DNA from: Mactra quadrangularis
Taxonomy: Eukaryota > Mollusca > Bivalvia > Venerida > Mactridae
Assembly (NCBI GenBank): GCA_025267735.1
Contig: CM046304.1
Location: forward strand, 14,756,001 to 14,820,000
DNA: 64,000 bases
Reading direction: 5' to 3'
A program made the translations under genes and the position numbers. Below are positions 34,400 through 46,172 of the stretch, piece after piece (the stretch's first letter is position 1; every line of letters starts with the position of its first letter). The notes below the pieces were generated by a model. That model saw nothing but the letters and a program-made list of their open reading frames with translations, was not told where the DNA came from and ran no database searches.

Positions 34400-36635
34400 T
34401 TATGTTAATCGCTGTAAGTATAATATAAATATTTGTTGAGCGTCTGATATACTGTCAACGTCCATACTGTGTCCGGTAATGAGTTCCATACATTGACTTT
34501 TCATAGATTTATGTATTAATATAGAGTAATCAATGATACCCATTCTGTCCAATAGGTCAGTCCACATTTTAAGTCTGTAAGTGTTGTATGAAGTACAGTG
34601 GTATATATTATGTACAATAATGTCATCAGTCATTAGTTTACATTTTGAGCACAGTGCAGGTATACTACATGACATCAATTTTGCGAGTGTATTAACTGCG
34701 CACATATAAAAATGTCTTTTCTCTGGAGCCGTCCTAATTTTTGTCCAAAAAATACAGGGACGATTTTCACGTAAAATACTGGACATTTCCGGTTGTTTAT
34801 TGTGAATTCTGTTCAATTGTTCACGAGTATTAATATTCAAAACATGTCTGGCTAAAATATGTTTCCATTGATATTTTGATGGGAATGATCCAGTTTTAAT
34901 GTATAGGTTTAAGTATTCAGTTAAGTCATATATATTTAATAACCTCATAATATCTGGGATAAAACCAAGGACTTGCCTCTCGTCGTTGATATAATGAATT
35001 AGTCTATTAAGAAAGATTTTCTTCGATTTATATAAGGTATTTGGTTGGAAGGCGACAAAGTTGCCCCAGAAATTGGAGTTTTTGATGATTGATCTCAGTT
35101 TCTATATTTGATACCCCCAGTAAGCACAATGATAGATCAGTGTCTGTATAACTTGGGAGCCTTTGCATAAGCTTAACACAATAACGATGTGATCGTTCTA
35201 AAGTGAGCATGCTCGAGCTGGGTACATTATTCCATAGTGGACATCCATACAAAGATTTTGGTAATACTATATTCTTATAAATAGTTCTCCAGGTTGCTGG
35301 ACTAAGACTTGTACTATAAAATGTATTACTCATAACACTCAATAAAGTACATCGCAGTTTTTTACTCGATTCGTTTATGTTTTTTATGTTATTCATATAT
35401 TTATCTAAGTGTATTCCTAGATGCACATAATTTTCAGTTTCATTTATAAGGTTGTCACCCAGATACCACTGTCTACATTGTTTGTTGTATTCATGCTCTG
35501 TCTCGTTAAAAACTACTACAGAGCACTTTGACGGGTTGTACAAATACCGCCATTGTTTTGAGTACTGGTCACAAATATTTAACATTGTCTGAAGACCAGA
35601 CTAAGAAAACGATATCAGCAGCATGTCATCGGCGACTGTTGGACTTGATATATTTTGGTCATAAACGCAGATGCCTAAATTACTTGATTGTAATTTATTA
35701 ATAAGTTCATTGATGTACAATAGATATAATATGGGGGAACTGCATCCGCCTTGCCTGGTACCCTGAAGGATAGGAAACCAGTCCGAGATAAAACCTTGGT
35801 TTCGTACACGGCTTGTCATAGTGGAATACATGTGACGAATAACTTTGTAGAAATGAGGTTTAATATCGGCTTTAATGAGTTTATACATGAGTCCGCTATG
35901 CCAGACTCGATCAAAAGCCTGTCGAGCGTCAAGAAAAGCTACAAATACTTTGCTTTTATTTTCACGTCCATATAGAATACTCTCTTTCAATACGAAGGAC
36001 GACATGAGGCAACCTAGCTCTTTCTGAAACCCGCCTTGTTGGGTATTGATATTATACAGTATTTGCGTTTCCATTTTATCAAGCAGTACCATTTCAAACA
36101 ATTTGAGCACACATGATGACAACGAAATGGCCCTGTAGCTGTTCGGATCATCGCGCCGTTTGTTGTGGCCTTTATGAATGGTAACAATATCCGCTTTGTT
36201 CATTTCTGTGGGCACATATCCGTGACGTAACATTTTATTAAATAAGTTACATAAAGCTTGATGAGTCAAGTCATTCGCGAAAATTATATGTTCATAGTAT
36301 ATGGCGTCTGTACCACAGCTTTTATTGCGTTTGCATTTAGATAAAGAGTGTTTAACATTGTCTAAAGTAAATTGCACACAAGAACTTAAATTATTTTCAA
36401 TTTGTAAGTCAAATGTTGACACAAAATTCTCCACTGTTGTTTTCCAGGACTCATCGAATGAATTATTGTTCTGTGGAGTATACAGCTTCTCAAAATAAAG
36501 CTTCCACTGATTGGTTATAGAGTCAGTATCTCTGTATGTAATATTGTCAAACACCATCTCAGATCCCTGCTTGTTGCATTGATTATTTCTACGCCTGTTT
36601 ACTAAATTCCAAAATTGTACAAAAGCAGCAATTAC
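34400..36635 (-). pseudogene. Non-LTR retrotransposon (LINE) reverse transcriptase, 5'-truncated and broken
   Basis: Reading right to left: FWNLVNRRRN about 36615, then a reverse transcriptase with FLDARQAFDRVWH (about 35940), QGTRQGGCSSPILY (about 35740) and catalytic VADDMLL (about 35620). An in-frame TAG at 35601 directly follows the catalytic box and the same frame continues to 35028. A frameshift near 35030 moves coding to the frame ending at 34400, which carries a CSKC...HNIYHC zinc-knuckle-like tail. No endonuclease domain is present, so the copy is 5'-truncated. Downstream sequence to about 34020 may be its 3' UTR. With one stop and one shift, it is a fairly young dead copy. Confidence 0.88.
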
Positions 36636-36669
36636 TATGTATTTTATTTTATTAAGCAGACCTGGTAAA

Positions 36670-36885
36670 CTATATATCTATCTATCAATCTCCCTGGGGA
36701 GTATTTTACTCCGCTTTTTGCTGCTGACAAATTGGTACAACGGAATTATACTACCCTCAAAGGTACCCATTTACACATGGGTGGAGTGAAGCAACCGTGA
36801 GTATTTTTGCTCAAGGAAATTAGCAGTGAGTTTTAGAACACGGGATCTCTCGATCCCTAAGCGCGTTCTACCACTAGACTCGTTT
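36670..36885 (-). mobile_element. tRNA-derived SINE, reverse strand
   Basis: On the minus strand it begins GTCTAGTGGTAGAACGCGC (A-box-like), followed by CTTTGAGGGTAGTA in the body, and ends in a GATAGATAGATATATAG simple tail at about 36672-36690. It abuts the 5' end of the LINE copy. Confidence 0.6.
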
Positions 36886-37019
36886 TGTCATGTTTTGCAT
36901 GTCAGAAATACAAATTGGCCAGAGTGATTCCTGTATTATTGGCTGCTAGACATAGCATAAACTAGACCTTCTCTGATCAAATAGATATGCGGTCATATCT
37001 TGCGATCACCCCAACAAAA

Positions 37020-37138
37020 CAGCATTTAACATGAGGAAAATACAGCATTTTACATGATGAAAAATACAGCATTTTACATGAAGAAAAATACAGCATTTTA
37101 CTTAAAGAAAAAATCAGCATTTTACATGAAGAATAAAG
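37020..37138. repeat. 24-bp minisatellite, 5 copies
   Basis: Units starting CAGCATTTTACATGAAGAAA begin at 37020, 37043, 37067, 37091 and 37115. It creates spurious repetitive frames on both strands. Confidence 0.9.
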
Positions 37139-37214
37139 CATATTTTTTTTCCAAAACATCATTTCATAAGTTCAACACATTATTTTCCATAAAAAATCAC
37201 GCCATCCTATTTAT

Positions 37215-38839
37215 TAGAGGTGAAACGATTCAAAAATTTTCGATTCGATTCGATTTCGATTTTTCATCAAACGATTCAATTTTTCGATTCAATTCGATTT
37301 TCTACAGGAATTATATAGGACATAACAAAAACTAAATTATAAAATGAATTAAGAAAGAGATACAACTCAAAGACAATAGAACATAAATATATGTATATTT
37401 AAGAACAGTGCATTTTTATCTGAGGGACCTCCCTCCCGGAAGACGAAAAATTCTAATTCTAATTCTTTAATAATACCCATTTTACAGGTATTAGAGCTTG
37501 AATAGTTAAAAATATTTTACTGCATTTTAGCATATATAAATGACAAATCGTATTATTTCCAATTTTTAATGAAAAGTAATGCCCATGGACAAATTGTTTA
37601 TTTCTCCTTACCTACATGTACGTACAAACAGTATATGACTCAAGTCATTATCAAAATAAAATTATTCATCAGTGCATCAATGCCATAATTAATGACTAGT
37701 TAAAGTTACGCCTAGACAATAAAAAATTGCAAGCATTCAGCAAATGTAGATCACTATGACCAGCTTAATTTAGTTTGTTTCAAAATATTTTCTTTTGGCT
37801 CTGGCATGATTTAAAATAATTCTCATCACATCATAAACGTTAAATTGATTTTTATCAACTCTATATCTATATTTATAACTTTCTTACCTAATGTTTATTT
37901 CAAAATAAAATTATTTTTGGGCTTAAATGAACCTATTAGTGAAAATATACAATTATCTTCGGACATTTCATAGAATTCATTTCCAATTTATAGTAAATAA
38001 AATCTAACCAACCACGTTTTGCCCGATTTTAATAGTTAAGAAAAACAAAGAGGATTTTCCCGAAAATAAACGTAAATAACGTCAAAACAAACAATTAAGT
38101 TAACAGTTTATCTCTAAATTACTTTATCATGCTTGATTTAATTTTGTATCATAGGGAACGAAATCGCTTCAACCATTTCGGCGTTATGTCATTCATTTTC
38201 GCGACCCAAGCTAGATAGCAATTTCATATGAAACAACTTTTGTGATTAAAAAACTTATTGTTTTCAATGTTTTCATCTTGATTTAACAAATGATGCTTCA
38301 GGAAAACGACGATGTGAAAAGTTTAATTTGTTTTTCTTAAGAAAAATCCCCCAATATTGCCGATCGTGTAAAACTAAATCGACTGGTTATATCTTGGTGG
38401 CCCCTTTATCACTATATTCTCTGTAGGTACCAGTCTTAGGTATATATGAATGATATCAAGCGTGTTAACTAACTCGACGACTCCATTATCGATTTTCTGT
38501 CAGCGAGTTAATCTCCCAGCGTGTGACCAACAATAAGGTCTAATTGACATGTACGCGTAATTTACATGTATAATTGCAGCGGGCAGTCTCACTTTTTACA
38601 ACTCTTATCTGGATTAACAATCGTCGGTCAATAAGGGTACACTATTTTAGTTTACTATAAAAAATGCTTATTTTAACTGAAAAGGGGCGTTTCATTCAAC
38701 TCACAAAACTACTGAAAAAGACAGTATTTAAAAAAAGAATCGAATCGAAACTGCCTCTTCCGAATCGAATCGAACCGAACCGAATCGAGCGTTAAAAATC
38801 GCAATTCTTTGTGAACCGCGATTAATCGTTTCACCTCTA
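37215..38839. mobile_element. Non-autonomous hAT transposon with exact 8-bp target-site duplication
   Basis: TIRs TAGAGGTGAAACGATT (37215-37230) and AATCGTTTCACCTCTA (38824-38839) are perfect over 16 bp. Both flanks carry CTATTTAT (37207-37214 and 38840-38847), the 8-bp duplication diagnostic for hAT insertion. Subterminal TTCGATTCGATT blocks lie at both ends. Its 1625 bp contain no transposase frame. Confidence 0.92.
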
Positions 38840-38847
38840 CTATTTAT

Positions 38848-39925
38848 ATTTCGTAAAAAATAATTCAATTATTTAAAGAGCACACAGACAATGACTTGTG
38901 GTATAAAACTGCGAGTACAGAAGTTCGTCAATTTGTTAAATACGTGGTGAGGATAATCAAAATGTTTAATGCACAACAGTATTAGCTGCATTCCTAAAAT
39001 CACATAACGTATCATTTCTCAGGTTCCAAAATTCCTGACTCTCTGGACCATTTCGTAAAATATCTATATGTGTCAATGTATCGAACGATAACAAAAACTC
39101 TTGTAAACAAAATATAACAAAAGTGAGTTACTATTTCATAAACTGCAGGTTATATACACAGACATGGCCTAGGCTGTTACAAATGAGCAAGCTATTTTAT
39201 AAACAAATTGCCTACTTGTCGTATGTTTTCACTTGACAACAACCAAAATCAAGACATTATTATAATATGAAAATGAATAATAAACCGTTTGAAAAAAAAA
39301 CACAAGACATTGTTCAGAACAATAGCAATCTATTATTAAAGTTGAGGTCGAAAATTACAACTAATATAGTACTAAAACTAGTAGGCGCAAAAAAGAAGGA
39401 CATGAAAAACTTAAACTCATTATCTTAGGCATTTCTAAGACACAAAACCTTTATACACATACAAATGCTATGTATTTCACTCAAATTTAATCAGTGACCA
39501 GTTGTTCCATTATATATCCGTTTTATTTCACAGACGAGCGTTTACCAAATAAATTATAAAAAAATTGTTTAATAAGATCTCATTTTAAGTCATGGAATGT
39601 TCTAGTAAGAAATAAAATTTGTCCTCAAATTTGTTACAAAATAGACATTTTCTTTAATTTCTTGGTATTTTATTATGTTTATATCATCTGCCTGTTTCGA
39701 TTTGAAATCTCCGATCTTTGGGATGATTATCTTAATTCTAAAATATTTGTTTGGGTTTAAACGGCGCACCAACACGTACAGGTCATATCGCGCCGAAAGC
39801 AATTGATGATACTATTAATTTAATCGATATAGTCTGGCCAACACCAAGTATGAACTTGCACGAAAGGATGAAGAAAATTTTATTCAATTAAGTGGTAGAC
39901 ATAGTCTTACTGATTCCTAATTCGA
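38848..39925. other. No supported gene
   Basis: AT-rich non-coding sequence with no clear repeat boundary. Confidence 0.5.
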
Positions 39926-40515
39926 TTGATGCCACTTTGTCATCCTTGGGCAACTCCCAAAATCCAAACTGGCGACCAAGATGGCGGCTAGAGGATAAAT
40001 TATACATGCAAAATGTATTTTTACACATAATGTTCTTAAAATGAAGGACAAAAGTGATTTCAACACCTGCATATCCAGTTGGTTGAATTTTGTTATTTAT
40101 ATATAAATCTTTAAATTCAAAATGGCGGTCAAATTGGCCTCAAAATTGCGGATAAAGGCTATTAGCGCTGTATATAATCAGCAAACTGGCAGAGAGAGAC
40201 TGAGTGGTGTAGAAATTTATTTATTTATAGAATAGTTCAGGAATTTAAAAAAAAAATTATTGATGTCACTAAGTTATAAGTTATTATAAAGAATTATAAA
40301 TTCTAAATGCCGGCTAACATGGCGGATGTGATCTAATAGTTTAGTATATAATATTACATACATGGACGAAAACAAACACGTGTGGGTTTAAGTTTCAATG
40401 ATTTTTTTCTGAATCTGTTTTAAAATCTTAAGTTTGTAAAACTAGTTAATCCCACCTGATTATCTATAAGCAACCCAAGATTCAAGATGGAGTTCAAGAT
40501 TACGGTTACGAAAGA
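39926..40515 (-). repeat. Inverted CCGCCATCTTG modules
   Basis: TGATGCCACTTTG and GGGCAACTCCCAAAATCCAA, with GACCAAGATGGCGGC, are the reverse complement of the modules at 11398-11460 and 43655-43720. Further CAAAATGGCGG and CATGGCGGAT boxes follow at about 40120 and 40318. Confidence 0.65.
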
Positions 40516-40587
40516 AATTCAACCTATTCTAATTTTTGATTACTTGATAATGTAATGTGAATAATGCAATGTTTTCATAACATAAAA

Positions 40588-40709
40588 AATTAAATGTCTT
40601 CATAGCGGCCTGTTATTTGGCTGAAGACAGTCAAATTAGCCTTCAACCTGCGGCCTCAGGCTATGACTGTCTTCAGCCAAATAACAGGCCATTAAAAAAC
40701 ATTTAATTC
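40588..40709. repeat. 122-bp near-perfect palindrome
   Basis: A 27-bp arm at 40607-40633 (GGCCTGTTATTTGGCTGAAG...) is perfectly inverted at 40664-40690 with a 30-base loop. Weaker pairing (AATTAAATG with CATTTAATT) extends to about 40588 and 40709. It lies immediately before duplicate copy B. Confidence 0.9.
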
Positions 40710-40974
40710 ATCATCGTCGCAGACAGGGTCCCTATTAAAAACACTCAGATTGTACCAACATTCAAAATGGCGGCTTTTTGTGGAAGAAAGATTACGGCCT
40801 TCATGAGAAAAGGATTCATGAGGTATTTATTCAAGGCAGTATGTTTCCATAATGGCCGAGTATTTGGTTATCATTCCGTAGTGAACGCCATATCAGCCCT
40901 GAAATTAATGTTCAATATCATACAGTTAATAAATAATGTTACCTATTTACTGGATATAATGAAATGAAAATTTG

Positions 40975-41352
40975 ATTAATAATTGTAATGGACAAACTAA
41001 TTTAATTTCCAAAATGTAAGCCATTTAAATAAAAAAAACCGGGAAAATAAAATGGGGTTTATATACAGTTTACAGTAGACAATTAATTATAGGATCATTG
41101 GGAAGTGCTATTATTTGGTTAAAGATTGCAAAATGTGTGCATATTTGAAAAGCTTATAATCCGTTTAGATGAAATTTTTTGATGCAGTAAAATAAGTGAA
41201 ACATATAAATAGCAAAAAAGCATGTGCCAAAAATGGGGGATAAACTAATTGACTGAGCTCTATTATTATCATTACACAAACAATGATACAGTCTGACTTT
41301 ACTAAACTAGACTAAATTAGAATATGTACTTAAATGTTTATGTTTGTTTCAG
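40975..41352. mobile_element. Insertion of about 380 bp specific to copy B
   Basis: GAAAATTTGAT continues directly to AGTCTAATATTACATAACG in copy A (about 1523), but here about 380 bases intervene. No clear TIRs were seen; the class is unknown. Confidence 0.55.
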
Positions 41353-42177
41353 TCTAATATTACATAACGATAGCACAATTTCTCTGGTCGTTTTTGTATG
41401 GTGATAGCAACATGTTCAAGTGACGACACAAATTACTGTTTACTAAGTATTTTGTACTCAACACCATAAGCACATTACATGCAGTGGTAAACTTAACATA
41501 TTCATGATTGATATCTTTAGAAAGTATCCAAGTGGGTACTAGCTTATGGCCAAAAGATATCATAACTGTCTTCACTTTTGATATAGGATAGTTGAACCAG
41601 CTTTAAAAGCATATTTTATACCAATGCTACTAGTGCACTCTCTTTAAATTGTCATTAACTGACTGACTTGTAACATTACATTTTGGACGAATGTCAGTGG
41701 AACCCATTGTTATAGTGTCACTCGTACAAGAAAGATATTTCAAAATGAGTATCAACACAACAATGTCGTCTGATATTTTTGGTGCTCAGAAAATTGCAGC
41801 AACAATGATCATTTGTTGTACAATTTTGTTGACTATGCTTCTAGTCTTAAAGGTTAATGCGATTAAACATAATTTTATATGTAATGTTACCGATAAAATG
41901 AAGAATCACCATATCTTGCAATACATCGTCAATAATGTTTGGATTTGAACATATTTGAATATTACGTACGAGATCGACATGTTGTCTTAGCGTACCGTCC
42001 TTTGGAAAAGTCCTTGCAGTTGATAGTGAATAATACTCCAAATGTGTTTAGATATCAGGCCTGTTTATAAACTTTTGACACTGATGCATCAGACCTTTTA
42101 TGTGTTCTTTCAAGATATTTAGACTTCAGTGATACAAAACATCCCTAAATTTTCTACTTGGCCATGTTTTGTAGTTA

Positions 42178-42520
42178 GGGACTTTAGTCAGTTATCTTTC
42201 CCTGATAAAATCTGAAGCAATCCAATTGGTTATTGGAATCCTCGGATTTTATCATTGAAGTGCTATGTAAGGATAACAAAATATTTCATCTAATATCTTT
42301 CTTGTTAATGAAGATATTAAAAGAAGAGATGAAATTTAGATCATTCTTTACCCTAGAAATACATAGCTTGAATTACAAACAATTTAAATGATTTACAAAA
42401 AAGTTTAAGAGATTAATTTTGGCAAATTGACATTGAAAAGTAAGGGTAAAATCCGAGTGATGCAACTAATTGGACCTACCCATTTGAAGAGTATACTTGG
42501 GAAATGACTGACTAGGTCCC
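42178..42520. mobile_element. MITE with GGGACYTAGTCAGT-type TIRs
   Basis: GGGACTTTAGTCAGTTATCT (42178) faces GAAATGACTGACTAGGTCCC (ending 42520). Copy A reads straight through this position at both 5490 and 10160, so the 343-bp element is absent there. Confidence 0.75.
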
Positions 42521-43889
42521 ATATTCATGAATCCCTTAAAACCACCTACTTGCACAGGGTAACACTATTTGCTAAATCATGAGCTAGACACTGGGTTCAA
42601 ACAGCAGTGTATACGCTTATATAATTGGCATCTATGCAACGTAATTTCTATCTATCCTTGTAAATAAAAACTAGTTATATTACAAACTTTTGATGGAAAT
42701 GTGCTTTTGATATTTCTTCTTTTTGATCGATGGATGGAGTCGTTTACAATAAAAACAAAGAACACTAATGATTCAGTTGTGATATCTGATGTTAAGATCA
42801 TACTTGAAATCCTATTGAAATATCTCTATTTTTACTATCAAAATGTGTTACAATTTCAACAGAATTTTTATCGATTGCTTTGGCATCAATATAGTCTTAA
42901 AGTACCTTAAATAGAACATGCACACAATTCTTTCAATAACATTTGTCTTTTTCTTTGTTTATAACCTTCTTTTAGTACATATTGATTATTATTGAAGTGG
43001 CAAACATACATGGAAATGTAGTCGTTATTCAAAGGATATGAAAATATCGTATCACAACCTATGTTGTTCAATAAATAAAATATTTTCAGAAAGTGTCTCT
43101 AAATTGCCATCTTAGAAACAATTTGCTTCTAGTTCTCGAGTCAACTGGCAAGCTAGTATCAATGATTCAATATTAGCAAGACCAAGAGATGTAAAAAACC
43201 TAAACATGTTGATGTATACCCATTAGAGAGGAGATATGTCAATTTATGTGACTTGAATTAAATTTCCAGCTCTTATCATTCATTTTGACCGCCATCTAGG
43301 ATTCTTGAAGTTATCCAAGAATACCAGTATGGCATCAAGTGGTTACATAAACAAAAGTGGATTAACTACAAATAAAATGCATTGAAATTATTTGGTATAC
43401 CTTAGTCAATGACTTAGCTCATTGTAGTAGATATAAACCCGACAGCTCGTAATTTACGCCATCTTGGATTTTGGGAATCGCCCAATGATGCCAGTGTGGC
43501 ATCAACCAGTTTTATAAACAAAACTAAAAAGTTATAACTACAAAATGCATTTAACTTTTTTTGATATGCCACAGTGTACGATTCTGCTCATTGTAGTTGA
43601 CGTACCCGACAAATGTAAGATGGATTTATATTACATTAATCAGCTTTCATCCGCCATTTTGTCCGCCATCTTGAATATTGAGAGTTGCCAAAGGTGCCGA
43701 AGTGGCATCATCCAGTTTCGTAAACTTAAGTGTCTCAGCTTTATGAAAATGCAAAAACATTTCTAAATTGCTAAACGTTTTAATTTTTACTAAATCTAAG
43801 TATGGTTGAAGCCAACTTCAGAAAAGTACTAGTTTTTTCTGAATAATTACGTTGATACAGCCAGTCTTGTACAAATTAATTATTAGTTG

Positions 43890-44900
43890 GATTAATTTTA
43901 TAAAACATACTTTACATTACTTACACCTTGGTGAAGCCAAACATCATTTAAACAGAAGTTTTCTATAAATTTTAAACATGTAACGCTCAGTTGACCGTTT
44001 TTGGGTATAATGCTATATCGATTAAAATCATTTTGTAAATAACGTTCGGCCATCTTCACACAAATAAGAACATGTAATTTAACCATAATCTGGGGGTATT
44101 TAGCATTGAAATAATTAAAAAAAATCTACGACCTAATTCACATACACGTAAAAATATTCTTGAAGGTAAGTTTGTCTCCGAGCAAAGTCTTTGAAAAAAT
44201 GTAAATGAGAGCGTTCATACACTTCTACATTCGCAACCCCCATATGTCTGATCCGTAATTTAGTATAGGTATTATTACTATTGATTTGTCAAATAATGAA
44301 TTTATATGACCAATGGTCAGTCTTCATGACAAACATTTTTGCGTGAAGCATAATACATGTATATCCTTAAATTGAATAAACAGTATAACAACAAATAGCT
44401 TTCATTGAATATGGAAGATGGTGGCTATGATAAGTAGGTGGACTGTCGGACAATTCGCATTCTTAAAGTCACTGCTGATGGTTAGATTTGGGATCTTGAT
44501 CAAGTAAGTCTTCTATTAAAATATAGCCTTATTAGCTTGACCGTTAAGCCTCTTGAATGTTTTATTAAATTTACCCAAATTTGAGAATGTGATACCTAGG
44601 AATGTAAAACAATTAACTATTTCTAATTATCGTAAATGAAACTTAGATAACGTCTTATCATACTCCCTTTTTAAATAGCATTAGTCTTTTAGTACATTTA
44701 CAATAAGTTTCTATCGATCGCTATAATCCTTTAATACATTTAGGCCTTATTGTAAACTTCTAATTTTCTGCGAACAAAACAATATTAACAGCATATAATA
44801 AAAGCATTTTTAAAGAATTAGTACAAAAACCGTTGAAGCCATTAATCTTCAAATGTTCCTTGTTATGTGAAAATGAACTTTCATACGGTACGTATAACAG
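43890..44900 (-). pseudogene. Decayed LINE reverse transcriptase relic
   Basis: On the minus strand, interrupted by many stops and shifts, one reads LLLYAVNIVLFAEN (about 44780; the catalytic YADD is now YAVN), then FLGITFSNLGKFNKTF and LNGQANKA (about 44550-44610), LFDKSIVIIPILNYGSDIWG (about 44250-44310), and a C-terminal frame at 44086-43898. It is related to the + strand relic at 46173-47658 and lies in the opposite orientation. Confidence 0.75.
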
Positions 44901-45274
44901 GTTGAATTTTCCTTCTAGCTTGTTCACAGACTGTTAATATACAAAATCTGAGTGTTGTGTTTAACTTGTTATGAAGTGCAAATTAGTATAATCAAATTAA
45001 ATGTTATCTAAACCATACTTCAAATAACCCCTAGAGCCTTGGATTAGAATCCAACTTTGCATCTTGCAATCATGGATTTTCGTGGCATCCGGCCTGATTC
45101 CCCATCGACCATTTGGCTGCCATTTTACCAACAATTCATTATCACTAATTCCCTATCATATAATTCTTAGTTTTATATTATTCTTCAGTTTATGTTTGAT
45201 TGTATTTTATCATCTCTTAATCTTTTTTATTTTTCATTTTCGTTTTTATTTAAACTCGTATTTCCTCATTATGC

Positions 45275-45440
45275 ATATGATTGTGAAGCGCTTATGAACA
45301 TATATTCAGTATGAAAAGAGCGCTATACAAATGCAGTATATAATAATAAAAAAGATTATTATCTTTATACTGTTAAGTATGACATAGATATTGCAATAGG
45401 TATTGATAAACAATTTGACAAGAGCGATATACAAATGTGG
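45275..45440 (+). repeat. Retroelement tail with AAGAGCGCTATACAAATG
   Basis: AAAGAGCGCTATACAAATGC then AGTATATAATAATAA (45317-45350) and a second AAGAGCGATATACAAATGTG at about 45420 match a tail form common to invertebrate retroelements. The body upstream (from about 45060) is not assigned. Confidence 0.45.
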
Positions 45441-46172
45441 TATATAATAGAACATACGCAACAGAGCATACATTTATTCACAAAAACTGTACAATTTTAT
45501 ATGTTAAACAATAATAAAAATACAATTATTTCATCACAATCAATACGATTATAACATGAATAAATTACTATTACAACAATACAATGACATGGGCGAACAA
45601 GATTATACAATGACAATTACAAAATCAGAAACACTGCCTAATAACACTAAATGTAAATCAAACGACAGAAAACATAATGACTGTTTAAAAAAGATTATAA
45701 ATAATCAAGATATACGATACACTGTTTTGTTATACAATATACTATTTTGGCATCAATTTGGAGATTATTGACCTAGTTATAATTATAGAAAGAATTAAAG
45801 ACAAAATGATAATACACATCAAGCATTGATGTAATACAATAGCAACAAAACATGACTCTTATACATGTAGTATGTGACTTTGTTTTATAATTACATTTAC
45901 TTATACTAATTAATTTGCGTTAATATATCATTTTGAATTATAAAAAAGTTTCTTCTACATATTTCGCAAGAGAAAATAATTCTGATTTATCATTAAAATA
46001 AAGATGAATTTAAAACAAAATACTCGGCTTGATTCTATAACATGCTATATGTAAACTTTACAAATTTGAGATACTTGCAAATAAAATGAAACTAGTTTCC
46101 GATGGCAATTAAATTACAAATTTGACAAAATCGCTAATTGATATCGGCTATAGCGTTTGAGCATCGGTCAAT
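45441..46172. other. No supported gene
   Basis: AT-rich. The 71-codon frame at 45556-45771 is low in complexity and unassigned. Confidence 0.45.

Larger units (their letters stand above)
40716..43765. repeat. Segmental duplicate, copy B
   Basis: Contiguous counterpart of 1207-1770, 4954-5560 and 10143-11512. It has its own insertions at 40975-41352 and 42178-42520. It lacks both large TIR elements seen in copy A. Small frames in it are not conserved. Confidence 0.8.

Noticed and set aside
36977..37162. Repetitive small proteins on both strands
   Set aside because: They are produced by the 24-bp minisatellite.
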